Source of the DNA: Polaribacter sp. MED152
GTDB taxonomy: Bacteria; Bacteroidota; Bacteroidia; Flavobacteriales; Flavobacteriaceae
DNA: 64,000 nt
NCBI RefSeq assembly: GCF_000152945.2
Contig: NC_020830.1
Location: forward strand, 496,001-560,000
Reading direction: 5' to 3'
Shown here: piece by piece, positions 25,245 to 35,042 of the stretch
Layout of the letters: every line of letters begins with the position of its first letter
Numbering within the stretch: position 1 is the stretch's first letter
Made by a program: the position numbers and the translations under genes
The notes under the pieces: generated by a model
The model's input: only the letters and a program-made list of their open reading frames with translations
The model's database searches: none
What the model was told of the DNA's origin: nothing

Positions 25245-27428
25245 TTAATTGGCAACCTCATTTATGAATTTAATTCGCATTAAACGTAATTCATCCTCAT
25301 CATAATCACCATCAAATTCATCTAAAGCTTCTTGTATTTTATCGGTTTCAGCTTCCATAAAATATTCATGAATTTCTTCTTGCTGATCTTCATCTAACAA
25401 ATCATCTAAGGCATAATTAATGTCTAATTTAGTTCCAGAAAAAATAATTCTTTCCATCTCTTTAATTAGTTCATTAATTTCTAATCCTTTCGACTTTGCA
25501 ATATCTTCTAAAGGTAATTTTCTGTCTGTATTCTGAATGATGTAAAGCTTTAATCCAGAATTTACACCAGTACTTTTTACGATTAAATCATCTGGTCTTA
25601 AAACATCGTTTTCTTTTACGTAAGTTTCAATAAGTTTTACAAAATCTTTACCAAATTTTCTAGCCTTACCTTCACCTACTCCATGAACTTTGGAAAGTTC
25701 TTCTAAATTTACAGGATACTTTAAAGCCATATCATCTAAAGATGGGTCTTGAAATACTGCAAATGGTGGTACTCCTTGTTTGGTAGCTACTTTTTTACGT
25801 AGATCCTTTAGTAACTTCACTAATTTTTCGTCAGTAACTCCACCTAATGATTTTGCATTGGTAATGATTGCATTATCATTGTCTTCATTATATTCATGAT
25901 CTTCTGTCATCATAAATGAAGTTGGGTTTTCTAAATATGCTTCACCTTCTTTGGTAATTTTAATAACACCATATTGCTCAATCTCTTTTTTGATATAATT
26001 CACCACCAAAATTTGACGAATTAAAGCCATCCAATAAGCAGCAGATTTACTTTTACCAATTCCAAAAAATGGTTGTAAATGTGTTTTGTGTGAAGTTAGT
26101 AATGCATTTTCTTTACCAACTATGGTATTTACAACTTCTTTAGGTTTGTATTTTTGTAAAGTATCTTTAATTACATTAAGTAAAAGCACAACATCATCTT
26201 TTGCTTCGTGCTTTTTCTTAGGATTTCTAGAATTATCATCCATATCTGCACCTTCACCATTTACTTCATCAAAATCCTCACCAAAATAATGCAATAGATA
26301 TTTACGTCTGTTCATAGAAGTTTCTGCATAACCCACAACTTCTTGCAATAGAGCATGCCCAATTTCTTGCTCAGCAACTGGTTTGCTTGCCATAAATTTT
26401 TCTAACTTCTCAATATCTTTATACGCATAAAAAGCCAAACAATATCCTTCTCCATCATCTCTACCTGCTCTACCAGTTTCTTGATAATAACTTTCTAAGC
26501 TTTTAGGAATATCATGATGAATTACATAACGAACATCAGGTTTATCTATACCCATTCCGAATGCAATAGTGGCAACAACCACATCACAATCTTCCATTAA
26601 AAACATATCTTGATGCTTAACTCTAGTTTTGGCATCTAAACCTGCATGATAAGGAACAGCTTTAATTCCATTTACTTGTAAAATTTGAGCAATCTCCTCA
26701 ACTTTTTTTCTACTTAAGCAATAAATAATTCCAGATTTACCTTCTCTTTGTTTTACAAATCGAATAATATCTTTTTCAACCTCTTTTGTTTTAGGCCTTA
26801 CTTCATAAAACAAATTAGGCCTATTAAATGATGCTTTAAATCTATTTGCATCAGTAATACCAAGTGTTTTTAAAATATCTTCTTGTACTTTTTCTGTTGC
26901 AGTTGCAGTTAAGCAAATTACAGGCACATTATCAATTGCCTTAATAATGTGTTTTAAATTTCTATACTCAGGTCTAAAATCATGTCCCCATTCAGAAATA
27001 CAATGTGCCTCATCAATAGCTACAAATGAAATGGTTTGCGTTCTTAAAAAAGTAACATATTCTTCTTTTATTAAAGATTCAGGAGCAACATATAAAAGTT
27101 TGGTAATTCCGTTAGAAATATCAGCTTTAACTTGTGCTACCTCTGTTTTATTTAAAGATGAGTTTAATACATGAGCAACTCCATGTTGTTCAGAAATACC
27201 TCTAATAGCATCTACTTGATTTTTCATTAGTGCTATCAATGGAGATACAACAATGGCAGTTCCTTCTTTCATCAAAGCTGGTAGTTGGTAACATAAAGAT
27301 TTACCACCACCTGTTGGCATAATTACAAAGGTATTATTGCTCTCTACAATACTTTTTATAACCTGTTCTTGTAACCCTTTAAATTTATTAAATCCAAAAA
27401 ACTTTTTCAGAGGACCATGTAAATCCAT
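25245..27428 (-). CDS. recQ: ATP-dependent DNA helicase RecQ
   Basis: The 727-residue RecQ has Walker A MPTGGGKSLCYQLP, DEAH in AIDEAHCISEWGHDFRPEY, TATAT, the helicase C domain (ATIAFGMGIDKPDVRYVIH, QETGRAGRD), an RQC region (about 350-510), an HRDC domain (about 535-615) and a C-terminal acidic extension. It unwinds recombination intermediates 3' to 5'. I do not see the usual four zinc cysteines in the RQC, which matches many Bacteroidota RecQ proteins of this subtype. It is divergent from kdsD. Confidence 0.93.
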   Translation of the reverse strand: MDLHGPLKKFFGFNKFKGLQEQVIKSIVESNNTFVIMPTGGGKSLCYQLPALMKEGTAIVVSPLIALMKNQVDAIRGISEQHGVAHVLNSSLNKTEVAQVKADISNGITKLLYVAPESLIKEEYVTFLRTQTISFVAIDEAHCISEWGHDFRPEYRNLKHIIKAIDNVPVICLTATATEKVQEDILKTLGITDANRFKASFNRPNLFYEVRPKTKEVEKDIIRFVKQREGKSGIIYCLSRKKVEEIAQILQVNGIKAVPYHAGLDAKTRVKHQDMFLMEDCDVVVATIAFGMGIDKPDVRYVIHHDIPKSLESYYQETGRAGRDDGEGYCLAFYAYKDIEKLEKFMASKPVAEQEIGHALLQEVVGYAETSMNRRKYLLHYFGEDFDEVNGEGADMDDNSRNPKKKHEAKDDVVLLLNVIKDTLQKYKPKEVVNTIVGKENALLTSHKTHLQPFFGIGKSKSAAYWMALIRQILVVNYIKKEIEQYGVIKITKEGEAYLENPTSFMMTEDHEYNEDNDNAIITNAKSLGGVTDEKLVKLLKDLRKKVATKQGVPPFAVFQDPSLDDMALKYPVNLEELSKVHGVGEGKARKFGKDFVKLIETYVKENDVLRPDDLIVKSTGVNSGLKLYIIQNTDRKLPLEDIAKSKGLEINELIKEMERIIFSGTKLDINYALDDLLDEDQQEEIHEYFMEAETDKIQEALDEFDGDYDEDELRLMRIKFINEVAN

Positions 27429-27465
27429 ATAAATATTTATTTGATTGAATAGAAAAAAGAAACCA

Positions 27466-27481
27466 CAAACTATATAGTTTG
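27466..27481. repeat. 16-bp palindrome in the recQ-kdsD intergenic region
   Basis: CAAACTATATAGTTTG is a perfect palindrome that includes the TTTG -33 element of the kdsD promoter. It could be an operator or a symmetrical promoter element serving both directions. Confidence 0.4.
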
Positions 27482-27508
27482 ATGAAAGCTAATTTTATAG
27501 TAAATTTG
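27478..27508 (+). promoter_or_regulatory. Housekeeping promoter of kdsD operon
   Basis: TTTG (27478-27481), 19-nt spacer, TAAATTTG (27501-27508). This matches the Bacteroidota TTTG-N19-TAnnTTTG consensus exactly, about 55 nt upstream of kdsD. Confidence 0.75.
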
Positions 27509-27563
27509 CCTGTTTCCTATATCTAAAGATATAACTTTTTTTTATTCTGAAAAAATATAAAAC

Positions 27564-28532
27564 TTGAAAGATAAATCATCAATAATTGCCAATGCTAAAG
27601 AGACGATTTTAGCTGAAAGTAAAGCTATTTCTCAAATGGCAGAACTAGTAGATATCAATTTTGAAAACGCTATAAATTGCATATATAATTCAAAAGGTAG
27701 AGTTATTATTACTGGTATTGGAAAAAGTGCTAATATTGCTTCAAAAATAGTAGCAACCTTTAATTCTACTGGAACACCTGCAGTTTTTATGCATGCTGCA
27801 GATGCCATTCATGGAGATTTAGGAAATGTTTTAGAAGATGATGTTGTAATCTGTATATCTAAAAGTGGTAACACTCCAGAAATTAAAGTTTTACTTCCCT
27901 TAATAAAAAATTATGGAAATAAAGTAATTGCAATTACAGGAAATATTGATTCTTTTTTAGGTAAAAATGCAGACTTTGTATTAAACACTTTTGTAGAAAA
28001 GGAAGCTTGTCCAAATAATTTAGCACCAACTACAAGTACTACTGCTCAATTAGTTATGGGTGATGCTCTTGCAGTTTGTTTATTAAAATTAAAGGGTTTT
28101 ACAAGTAAAGACTTTGCCAAATATCATCCAGGAGGTGCATTAGGTAAAAGATTGTATTTACGTGTTTCTGATTTGATTAAAAATAATGAATTGCCCAAAG
28201 TAGAAAAAGATGATTCTATTGCTAAGGTAATTGTTGAAATTTCCGAAAAAAGATTAGGAGTAACAGCTGTTATGGACAATAATACCATTGTTGGAATTAT
28301 CACTGATGGAGATGTTAGAAGAATGCTAACCAAAACAACGCAAATAGAAAACTTTACAGCGAAAGACATTATGGGTAAAAACCCAAAAACTATAAATTCT
28401 GAAGCAATGGCTATAGAAGCATTAGAGGCATTAGAAAATGATAGTATTACACAAATTTTAGCTGTAGATGACAATAATAATTACGCAGGTGTTGTACATT
28501 TGCATGATTTAATAAAGGAAGGAATCTTTTAA
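27564..28532 (+). CDS. kdsD: D-arabinose-5-phosphate isomerase (KpsF/GutQ family)
   Basis: The 322-residue protein interconverts ribulose-5-phosphate and arabinose-5-phosphate, the first step to the LPS sugar Kdo. It has a SIS domain (about 35-175: GRVIITGIGKSANIASKIVATFNSTG, SKSGNTPE, ACPNNLAPTTSTTAQ) and two CBS domains (about 200-322). It starts at TTG 27564 and its stop overlaps the tatC start (TAATG). The same run ends with lptB, also an LPS function. Confidence 0.93.
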   Translation: MKDKSSIIANAKETILAESKAISQMAELVDINFENAINCIYNSKGRVIITGIGKSANIASKIVATFNSTGTPAVFMHAADAIHGDLGNVLEDDVVICISKSGNTPEIKVLLPLIKNYGNKVIAITGNIDSFLGKNADFVLNTFVEKEACPNNLAPTTSTTAQLVMGDALAVCLLKLKGFTSKDFAKYHPGGALGKRLYLRVSDLIKNNELPKVEKDDSIAKVIVEISEKRLGVTAVMDNNTIVGIITDGDVRRMLTKTTQIENFTAKDIMGKNPKTINSEAMAIEALEALENDSITQILAVDDNNNYAGVVHLHDLIKEGIF

Positions 28533-29353
28533 TGGCTGCAGAACAAAAAGAAATGTCTTTTTTAGGACATTTAGAAGAATTAAGATGGCATTTGGTTAGA
28601 AGTGCAGCTGCAATATTTATACTTGCAATTGTATTTTTTGTTTTTGCCAAACAAGTGTATACACATTTTCTTTTAGCTCATCTTCAACCAGATTTTATTA
28701 CCTATCAATTGTTTTGTGATTTTTTTAATTTATTTGGAATGGATAGCTCTTTTTGTAGCATCAATTTTGGAGAAAAGAAATTACAGAGTATTAAAGTAAC
28801 ATCACAGTTAATGAACTCTATTTGGTCTTCATTAATTTTAGGAGTGATAGTTGCTTTCCCTTACATTTTATGGGAAATTTGGAGGTTTGTTTCTCCAGGA
28901 TTAACTGAAAAAGAAATTAAAAAATCTAGAGGTTTTATCTTAATTGCTTCTTTCTTATTTTTTATAGGTGTCTTTTTTAGTTTCTATGTAATTGCTCCAA
29001 TATCAATTCAGTTTTTATACAATTATCAAATTACAGAAGCAATTGAAAACAGTTTTACATTAGAATCTCATATTGGCTTAGTAACTAATATGTTATTAGG
29101 GGTTTCTGTTTTATTTGAGCTACCTGTGTTAATCTATTTTCTAACCAAAATAGGTTTAATAACACCAGCATTTTTAAGAAAATATAGAAAGCATGCATTA
29201 GTAGTTGTATTAATATTAGCAGCTATCATTACCCCTCCAGATGTTGCAAGTCAAGTTATTGTAGCAATACCAATTTTAATATTGTACGAAATAAGTATAA
29301 GAGTTTCAGCAAGAGTTATAAAAAATCAAGAAAAGAATGCCAACAAAAGTTAA
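28532..29353 (+). CDS. tatC: Sec-independent protein translocase subunit TatC
   Basis: The 273-residue protein has six transmembrane helices. The N-terminal MSFLGHLEELRWHLVRSA motif (twin-arginine signal binding), PYILWEIWRFVSPGL and FEFPV-like FELPVLIYFLTKIGL are TatC hallmarks. The first periplasmic loop is longer than in E. coli and contains two cysteines (about residues 67 and 80). It couples by TAATG to kdsD and overlaps the AhpD-like gene by 17 nt. TatA is not in the window. Confidence 0.93.
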   Translation: MAAEQKEMSFLGHLEELRWHLVRSAAAIFILAIVFFVFAKQVYTHFLLAHLQPDFITYQLFCDFFNLFGMDSSFCSINFGEKKLQSIKVTSQLMNSIWSSLILGVIVAFPYILWEIWRFVSPGLTEKEIKKSRGFILIASFLFFIGVFFSFYVIAPISIQFLYNYQITEAIENSFTLESHIGLVTNMLLGVSVLFELPVLIYFLTKIGLITPAFLRKYRKHALVVVLILAAIITPPDVASQVIVAIPILILYEISIRVSARVIKNQEKNANKS

Positions 29354-29681
29354 AGAATTTAATGATTATCGTCAGAAAATGAACGATAAAATTTTAGCTT
29401 CAGATAATAAGGTTATCAAAAGAATTTTTAACCTAGATACAAATGCCTTTAAAGAAGGTCATTTACCTGTAAAAACAAAAGAATTATTAGGCTTAGTTGC
29501 ATCTATGGTTTTAAGATGTGACGATTGTGTACAATATCACCTAGAGGCTTCTATGAAAAACGGAGTTACGAAAGAAGAAGTAATGGAAACTTTATCTATT
29601 GCCAATCTTATTGGAGGTACTATTGTAATTCCTCATTTACGAAGAGCTGTAGAATATTGGGAAGCGTTAGAAAACGAATAA
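29337..29681 (+). CDS. AhpD-like carboxymuconolactone decarboxylase family protein
   Basis: The 114-residue helical protein has the AhpD-type redox motif CDDCVQYH (Cys61, Cys64, His68), followed by the helix MKNGVTKEEVMETLSIANLIGG. Such proteins act as alkylhydroperoxidase-like reductases or related enzymes. It overlaps tatC by 17 nt, so it belongs to the kdsD-tatC operon; the link with Tat export is not obvious. Confidence 0.85.
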   Translation: MPTKVKEFNDYRQKMNDKILASDNKVIKRIFNLDTNAFKEGHLPVKTKELLGLVASMVLRCDDCVQYHLEASMKNGVTKEEVMETLSIANLIGGTIVIPHLRRAVEYWEALENE

Positions 29682-29781
29682 ATCTATTCAACAATAGGTA
29701 ACGTTTAAGATTCTATTAAGAGGATTTAGATTTAGATTACCTACATTTACCTAGTATTTAATTAAGATTCGTTTTAATTCT

Positions 29782-30525
29782 ATGATTTTAAGAGCAGATA
29801 ATATTCAAAAACTTTATGGTAGTAGAAAGGTTGTAAAAGGCATTTCTTTAGAAGTACAGCAAGGTGAAATTATTGGTTTATTAGGCCCAAATGGTGCAGG
29901 TAAAACCACATCTTTTTACATGATTGTTGGTATGATAAAACCAAATTCTGGCCAAATATTTTTGAATGATTTAGAAATAACTAAAGACCCTATGTACAAA
30001 CGTGCACAAAAAGGTATTGGCTATTTGGCTCAGGAAGCATCTGTTTTTAGAAAGTTGTCTGTAGAAGATAATATCATGTCTGTTTTACAATTTACTGATC
30101 TTTCTAAAAAAGAACAGAAAATGAAATTAGAGTCTTTAATTGAGGAATTCAATATAGGACATGTACGTAAAAATAGAGGAGATTTACTTTCTGGTGGTGA
30201 GCGTAGAAGAACCGAAATTGCGCGTTGTTTGGCTTCTGATCCTAAATTTATTTTATTAGATGAGCCTTTTGCAGGTGTAGATCCTATTGCTGTTGAAGAT
30301 ATTCAAAGTATTGTAGCTCAGTTGAAAGATAAAAATATTGGTATTCTAATTACAGATCATGATGTGCAAGCTACTTTAGCCATTACTGATAAAACGTATT
30401 TGATGTATAATGGAAGCATTCTAAAAGAAGGAACTCCAGAAGAATTGGCTGCAGATGAAATGGTAAGAAAAGTATATTTAGGAAAAGACTTTGAGCTTAA
30501 AAAGAAACGTGTTTTTAGTTCTTAA
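29782..30525 (+). CDS. lptB: LPS export ABC transporter ATPase LptB
   Basis: The 247-residue ATPase has Walker A GPNGAGKTT, Q-loop region GIGYLAQEASVFRKLS, signature LSGGERRRTEIARCLA, Walker B FILLDEPFAGVDP and H-loop ITDHD. The FRKLSVEDN and LLSGGERRR segments are specific to LptB. It powers transfer of LPS to the outer membrane with LptFG. A 100-bp gap separates it from the AhpD-like gene. Its 3' end overlaps the convergent VOC gene by 11 nt. Confidence 0.94.
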   Translation: MILRADNIQKLYGSRKVVKGISLEVQQGEIIGLLGPNGAGKTTSFYMIVGMIKPNSGQIFLNDLEITKDPMYKRAQKGIGYLAQEASVFRKLSVEDNIMSVLQFTDLSKKEQKMKLESLIEEFNIGHVRKNRGDLLSGGERRRTEIARCLASDPKFILLDEPFAGVDPIAVEDIQSIVAQLKDKNIGILITDHDVQATLAITDKTYLMYNGSILKEGTPEELAADEMVRKVYLGKDFELKKKRVFSS

Positions 30526-30871
30526 AATTACCTATATGCCAAAGGATTCCTGAAGGGTCATGTAAAAAGAATTCTTGTCCCCAATCATTCTTAACAATTT
30601 TAGATAAACGAACTTTTTCGTATTTCTTATCTAAGTTTTTCGCTTTTATTTCTTTATAATATTCAGTTAGATTTTCAACTTCTAGAAATAACATTGAATT
30701 ATCTACCCAATCTTTTACATATGCTTTTTGTAAATAGAAGCCTAAATTATCATGAATAGAAAAATAAAGCATACTGTCTAAATCTACATAGCTAAAACCT
30801 AAATCTAGATAGAACTGTTTTGACTCTTCAAAGTTTTTTGCGCCAATAAATGCTCTAACTGATTTAAACAT
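30515..30871 (-). CDS. VOC-family (glyoxalase/bleomycin-resistance-like) protein
   Basis: The 118-residue single-module VOC protein shows VRAFIGAKNFEESKQFYLDLGF at the start and the end pattern WGQEFFLHDPSGILWHIGNF, typical of the fold. The metal-ligand pattern is incomplete, so it may be a binding protein rather than a metalloenzyme. It sits 1 nt after the GAF kinase gene on the same strand and probably shares its transcript. Confidence 0.75.
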   Translation of the reverse strand: MFKSVRAFIGAKNFEESKQFYLDLGFSYVDLDSMLYFSIHDNLGFYLQKAYVKDWVDNSMLFLEVENLTEYYKEIKAKNLDKKYEKVRLSKIVKNDWGQEFFLHDPSGILWHIGNFKN

Positions 30872-30872
30872 T

Positions 30873-32087
30873 TTATGCTGTAATATCCTTAATTAACACT
30901 TTAAATTGAAAACAAATACCTTCAGCATTATCAGCAGGATCTTCTAAAGAATACGTACCTCCTAGCCTTTCTATTATAGATTTTACTGTGGTTAAACCAA
31001 TACCTGTATTATTATTTTTTTCGTTAGAAAGTGTTTCAAACATATTAAAAACTTTATCTCGATATGCTTTTGGAATTCCTGGTCCATTATCACAGTAAAC
31101 AAAAGTATAATACTCGTTATCTTTAGTAAGTTCAATGCTTAATTCTACGTTTTCTTTATCTGTAAACTTAATAGAATTTGATATCAAGTTTTGAAAAACT
31201 TGCATCAATCCTATTTTAGAACTAATTATAGAAGTATTCACTAAATTGTAAGAACAAGAAACCAAGTTTTCATGGTCAATATTTGTAATAATACTCTCTA
31301 TTGTCTCCTGAATATTAAATTTACTGTAAACAATATTCTCATTATTTACTTTAGTATAATGCAATATATCATCTACAAGGTTACTCATGTAACCCATTCT
31401 ATCAGCAATCAAATTTAAATAATTCTTGGCTTCTTCATCAATAAATAAAGCTGCATGATCTGTTTTTAAAACTTCCACCAAAAAATTCACTCCATTTATA
31501 GGCGATTTTAAATCGTGTGTTAAACGATATGCAAAATTATTTAACTGTTCGTTTAAGTTAGAAACTTCTTTATTTACATTTTCAAGTTCGCGGTTTTTCT
31601 TTCTAAGTTCCAGTAAGTTTACTACCTGATTTGCAAGTAATTTTAATGCTTCTTTTTGCTCTTCATTTAAAGTTTTAGGCTCATTATCAATTACACATAA
31701 AGTTCCTAAAGGATAGCCATCTTCAGTGTTTAAAGGTGCACCTGCATAAAAAATTACGTTAGGATCTCCTGTAGTTAATGGATTATCGAAAAAGCGATCG
31801 TCTTTGGTAGCATCATTTATGATGAACAATTCATCTGGTTCTAAAATGCTATGGGCACAAAAAGCAAAATCTCTTGGTGTTTCTCTTGCATCTAAACCAT
31901 GATTTGCTTTAAACCATTGCCTGTCTTTATCTATTAAAGATATAAGCGCAATTGGTGTATTACAAATACTTGAAGCTATTTTAGCAATAGCATCATAGTC
32001 TTCTTCTGGCAAAGAGTCTAGTATTTTATAATTCTGTAAAGATTTTAATCTTTCAGATTCGTCTTTTGGGGGAGTTGCAATGATCAT
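30873..32087 (-). CDS. GAF-domain sensor histidine kinase (soluble)
   Basis: The 404-residue protein has no membrane helices. A GAF domain covers about 25-160 ([49 protein letters not shown]), followed by a short coiled coil, HisKA with [13 protein letters not shown] (His191), and a HATPase with [17 protein letters not shown] and [10 protein letters not shown]. The GAF subtype with FCAHSI is frequent in redox or light-responsive kinases, but no chromophore cysteine can be assigned. No response regulator lies adjacent. Confidence 0.85.
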   Translation of the reverse strand: MIIATPPKDESERLKSLQNYKILDSLPEEDYDAIAKIASSICNTPIALISLIDKDRQWFKANHGLDARETPRDFAFCAHSILEPDELFIINDATKDDRFFDNPLTTGDPNVIFYAGAPLNTEDGYPLGTLCVIDNEPKTLNEEQKEALKLLANQVVNLLELRKKNRELENVNKEVSNLNEQLNNFAYRLTHDLKSPINGVNFLVEVLKTDHAALFIDEEAKNYLNLIADRMGYMSNLVDDILHYTKVNNENIVYSKFNIQETIESIITNIDHENLVSCSYNLVNTSIISSKIGLMQVFQNLISNSIKFTDKENVELSIELTKDNEYYTFVYCDNGPGIPKAYRDKVFNMFETLSNEKNNNTGIGLTTVKSIIERLGGTYSLEDPADNAEGICFQFKVLIKDITA

Positions 32088-32090
32088 CTA

Positions 32091-32816
32091 TTATTTCTTA
32101 GTTACTACGTTCTTTAGTATCGATAAAAGAACATACAATATTATAATGATTGGAATTGAGATGTAATTTAAGAAAATTATAAATAATAACGAAATGATTA
32201 AAAATAAATAAACAAACCAATTCTTTTGAACAGAAAAACTCTTGAGTTTTAAAGAGAATAATGGTATTTCTGCATTCATTAAATAACTTAAAGTACAGGT
32301 TACAATAATTAAAAAGTAATTGCTGCCAATTAAATTATTTACAAAATCGATATTAGAATTCTCATAGATTAATGGTAATGATATTACAAACAAACACATT
32401 GCAGGCGTTGGCAAACCAATAAAGGAATCTGTTTGTCTGGTATCTAAATTAAAATTAGCTAACCTGTAACAAGCTGCTAATGTTAGCAACAATCCAATTA
32501 ATGCAACATCTAAAAATGAATCATTATAAAATTCAGTTTCTCCAAAAAAATTCAATTCTATAAGTTTAAACATAATTACACCTGGTACAACTCCACTTGT
32601 AACCATATCAGCTAAAGAATCTAATTGTTTACCTAACTCACCAGAAACTTTTAACAGCCTTGCCACAAATCCATCAAAAAAATCAAGTACAATACCTAAA
32701 ACTACAAATAAAGCTGCATAACTAAAATCACCTGAAACAGCGTAAATAGTTGCAATTGTTCCACATAATAAATTTCCAAGCGTTATTAAATTTGGTATAT
32801 GTTGTTTAATCTTCAT
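32091..32816 (-). CDS. pssA: CDP-diacylglycerol-serine O-phosphatidyltransferase
   Basis: The 241-residue integral membrane enzyme has the CDP-alcohol phosphotransferase motif DG-x2-AR-x8-G-x3-D-x3-D (FFDGFVARLLKVSGELGKQLDSLAD). It makes phosphatidylserine, the precursor of phosphatidylethanolamine. The IPNLITLGNLLCGTIA start and helix pattern are typical of PssA. The gene precedes the GAF kinase with a 3-nt gap. Confidence 0.9.
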   Translation of the reverse strand: MKIKQHIPNLITLGNLLCGTIATIYAVSGDFSYAALFVVLGIVLDFFDGFVARLLKVSGELGKQLDSLADMVTSGVVPGVIMFKLIELNFFGETEFYNDSFLDVALIGLLLTLAACYRLANFNLDTRQTDSFIGLPTPAMCLFVISLPLIYENSNIDFVNNLIGSNYFLIIVTCTLSYLMNAEIPLFSLKLKSFSVQKNWFVYLFLIISLLFIIFLNYISIPIIIILYVLLSILKNVVTKK

Positions 32817-32910
32817 TGTATTTTTTTTGATGTAGCTAAAGTAATAAAAGCAAATTGGGTTGTTTTCTATATTGTTAATTTTTTGTCATATTTGTCATAT
32901 AATTATACAG

Positions 32911-33894
32911 ATGCCAATTTTACCTTCTAATTTTTCGCCAACCATTCCTTTTAGAAATGGTCATTTTAATACCATGTACAGACCATTATTTATGAAAGGT
33001 GTTGTTAACTATAAAAGAGAAAGATTACATACTTGGGATAATGATTTTCTAGATTTAGATTTTTCAAAAGTTGGTTCTAAGACCTTGGCAGTTTTAATTC
33101 ATGGCTTAGAAGGTAGTTCATCTTCTCATTACATTACAGCAACTATTAAGCATCTTAATAATAAAAACTTAGATGCAGTATGCATTAATTTAAGGGGTTG
33201 TAGTGGCGAAGATAATAACCTGCTTGCTACTTATCATAGTGGAAAAACTGAGGATGTTAGTTTTGTAATGAATCATCTTTTAGATAAATATAGCTACGAA
33301 AATATTGTAATTATTGGTTTTAGTTTAGGTGGTAACTTAACCCTTAAATATTTAGGGGAACAAGGAAAAGAATTGCCATCAGAAATTAAAGGAGGTATTG
33401 CTTGTTCTGTGCCTGTAGATATTGCTTCTGCAGAAAAAGAAATGGATAAATTAAAGAATAAACTCTATATGGAAGTGTTTTTTAAAACCATGAAAAATAA
33501 AATTTTAGAAAAAGCACATAAGTTTCCTGAATATAAATTAGACAAAGACAAACTGTTTAAAGCAACCAAATTTAAACACTTAGAGCATTTATATACAGTG
33601 CCTGTTTTCGGATTTGAAAGTCCTGAAGATTATTGGCAGAAAGCTAGTTCTAAACCTTACATTCCTTCTATTAATAGACCTGCACTACTTATTAATGCTA
33701 AAGACGATACTTTCTTATCTAAAGAATGTTATCCGAAAGAAGAAGCTAAGACTTCAGATAATTTCTTTTTAGAAATTACCAAATATGGAGGTCATTGTGG
33801 GTTTATGTCTTCTTTTAAACCATCAGATAATACTTGGCTAGAAGAAAGAATTGCAAAGTTTATTCAGAGAAACATCAATATTGATATGCCCTAA
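32911..33894 (+). CDS. YheT-type alpha/beta hydrolase
   Basis: The hydrolase has IPFRNGHFNTMYRPLF at the start, LIHGLEGSSSSHY as oxyanion region, nucleophile elbow GFSLGGN (Ser), and a catalytic His in YGGHCGFM. This is the YheT/ABHD1-3 family, likely a lipid or acyl-ester hydrolase. I chose the ATG at 32911 because the 17 residues encoded from 32860 are not conserved-looking and would overlap the promoter region shared with pssA. Confidence 0.85.
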   Translation: MPILPSNFSPTIPFRNGHFNTMYRPLFMKGVVNYKRERLHTWDNDFLDLDFSKVGSKTLAVLIHGLEGSSSSHYITATIKHLNNKNLDAVCINLRGCSGEDNNLLATYHSGKTEDVSFVMNHLLDKYSYENIVIIGFSLGGNLTLKYLGEQGKELPSEIKGGIACSVPVDIASAEKEMDKLKNKLYMEVFFKTMKNKILEKAHKFPEYKLDKDKLFKATKFKHLEHLYTVPVFGFESPEDYWQKASSKPYIPSINRPALLINAKDDTFLSKECYPKEEAKTSDNFFLEITKYGGHCGFMSSFKPSDNTWLEERIAKFIQRNINIDMP

Positions 33895-33965
33895 ACAATA
33901 ACTGTTAAAAAGAACTGTTATTTTAGTAGGTTTTTAGATATTTGTTATTGGTAATTTTCAATTTT

Positions 33966-35036
33966 GTGAAATACAAATTTTTACTTCTTAGTATACTTTT
34001 TTCTTCCCTTTTAAGTGCACAAGCATTTAGAAATTATTCCAACGAATTTTTAAATATTGGTGTAGATGCAGCTGCTTTAGGTATGAGTAAAGCTGTTGTT
34101 GCAACTACAAATAATGTAAATGCTAGTTACTGGAATCCTGCAGGTTTAGTAGGTATAGAAGATTATCAAGGCTCATTAATGCACTCTTCTTATTTTGCAG
34201 GAATTGCCAATTACAATCATGCTGCATTTGCTATGCCCATAGATAAACAAAGTGCTTTAGGTATTTCTGTAATTCGTTTTGGAGTAGATGATATTTTAAA
34301 TACTACAGCTCTAATTGATAACGATGGTAATATAGATTTTAATAGAATTAGCCTTTTTTCTGCTGCTGATTATGCATTTAACTTTTCTTACGCTAGAAAT
34401 TTAATTTTCAAGGATTTAAAACTTGGGGTGAATGCAAAGTTAATTCGAAGAATTATTGGTGATTTTGCTACTTCTTGGGGTTTTGGCTTTGATGTCGGAC
34501 TTCAATTTGAGAGAAATTCTTGGAAATTTGGGGTAATGGCTAGAGATTTAACTACAACTTACAATAGTTGGGCTATAGATGAAGAAGAGTTTGAAAGTAT
34601 AAGAAATGCCATTCCTGGTCAAAATCAAGAATTGCCAGAAACAACAGAAATTACCAAACCAAAATTACAAATTGGTGTTGCCAAAGACTGGAAAATTGGT
34701 CGTTTTTTCAACTTACAATCCGAATTTGATTTGAATATAAGGTTTGAACAAACCAATGACATTTTTTCATCTGAAGTTGCAAGTATAGATCCTGCATTAG
34801 GTTTGCAATTAGATTATGAAAAACTCGTTTATTTAAGATTAGGAGTTGGGAATTTTCAATACACTACAGAGTTCGATAATTCAAAATCATTATCTACACA
34901 ACCCAATTTTGGAGTTGGCTTTAACTATAAAGGCATTCAAGTAGATTACGCTTTAACAAATATAGGAAGTGTTGGAAACGCACTTTATTCTAATATTTTC
35001 TCTATTACTTTCGATTATTCTTTTTTTAGAAGATAA
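33966..35036 (+). CDS. PorV/PorQ-family outer-membrane barrel protein
   Basis: From the GTG at 33966 the product is about 356 residues: signal peptide MKYKFLLLSILFSSLLSAQ, then FLNIGVDAAALGMSKAVVATTNNVNASYWNPAGLVG, which is the PorV/PorQ (FadL-like) signature, and repeated barrel strands ending in FSITFDYSFFRR. An upstream TTG at 33942 is possible but would spoil the signal peptide. PorV and PorQ are type IX secretion-associated; which paralogue this is cannot be decided here. It is followed by the DUF4105 gene 6 nt on. Confidence 0.8.
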   Translation: MKYKFLLLSILFSSLLSAQAFRNYSNEFLNIGVDAAALGMSKAVVATTNNVNASYWNPAGLVGIEDYQGSLMHSSYFAGIANYNHAAFAMPIDKQSALGISVIRFGVDDILNTTALIDNDGNIDFNRISLFSAADYAFNFSYARNLIFKDLKLGVNAKLIRRIIGDFATSWGFGFDVGLQFERNSWKFGVMARDLTTTYNSWAIDEEEFESIRNAIPGQNQELPETTEITKPKLQIGVAKDWKIGRFFNLQSEFDLNIRFEQTNDIFSSEVASIDPALGLQLDYEKLVYLRLGVGNFQYTTEFDNSKSLSTQPNFGVGFNYKGIQVDYALTNIGSVGNALYSNIFSITFDYSFFRR

Positions 35037-35042
35037 CATTAC

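Noticed and set aside
29682..29781. AGGTAA/TTACCT inverted repeats before lptB as an operator
   Set aside because: The repeats are 6 nt long with uneven spacing and likely arise by chance in AT-rich sequence.
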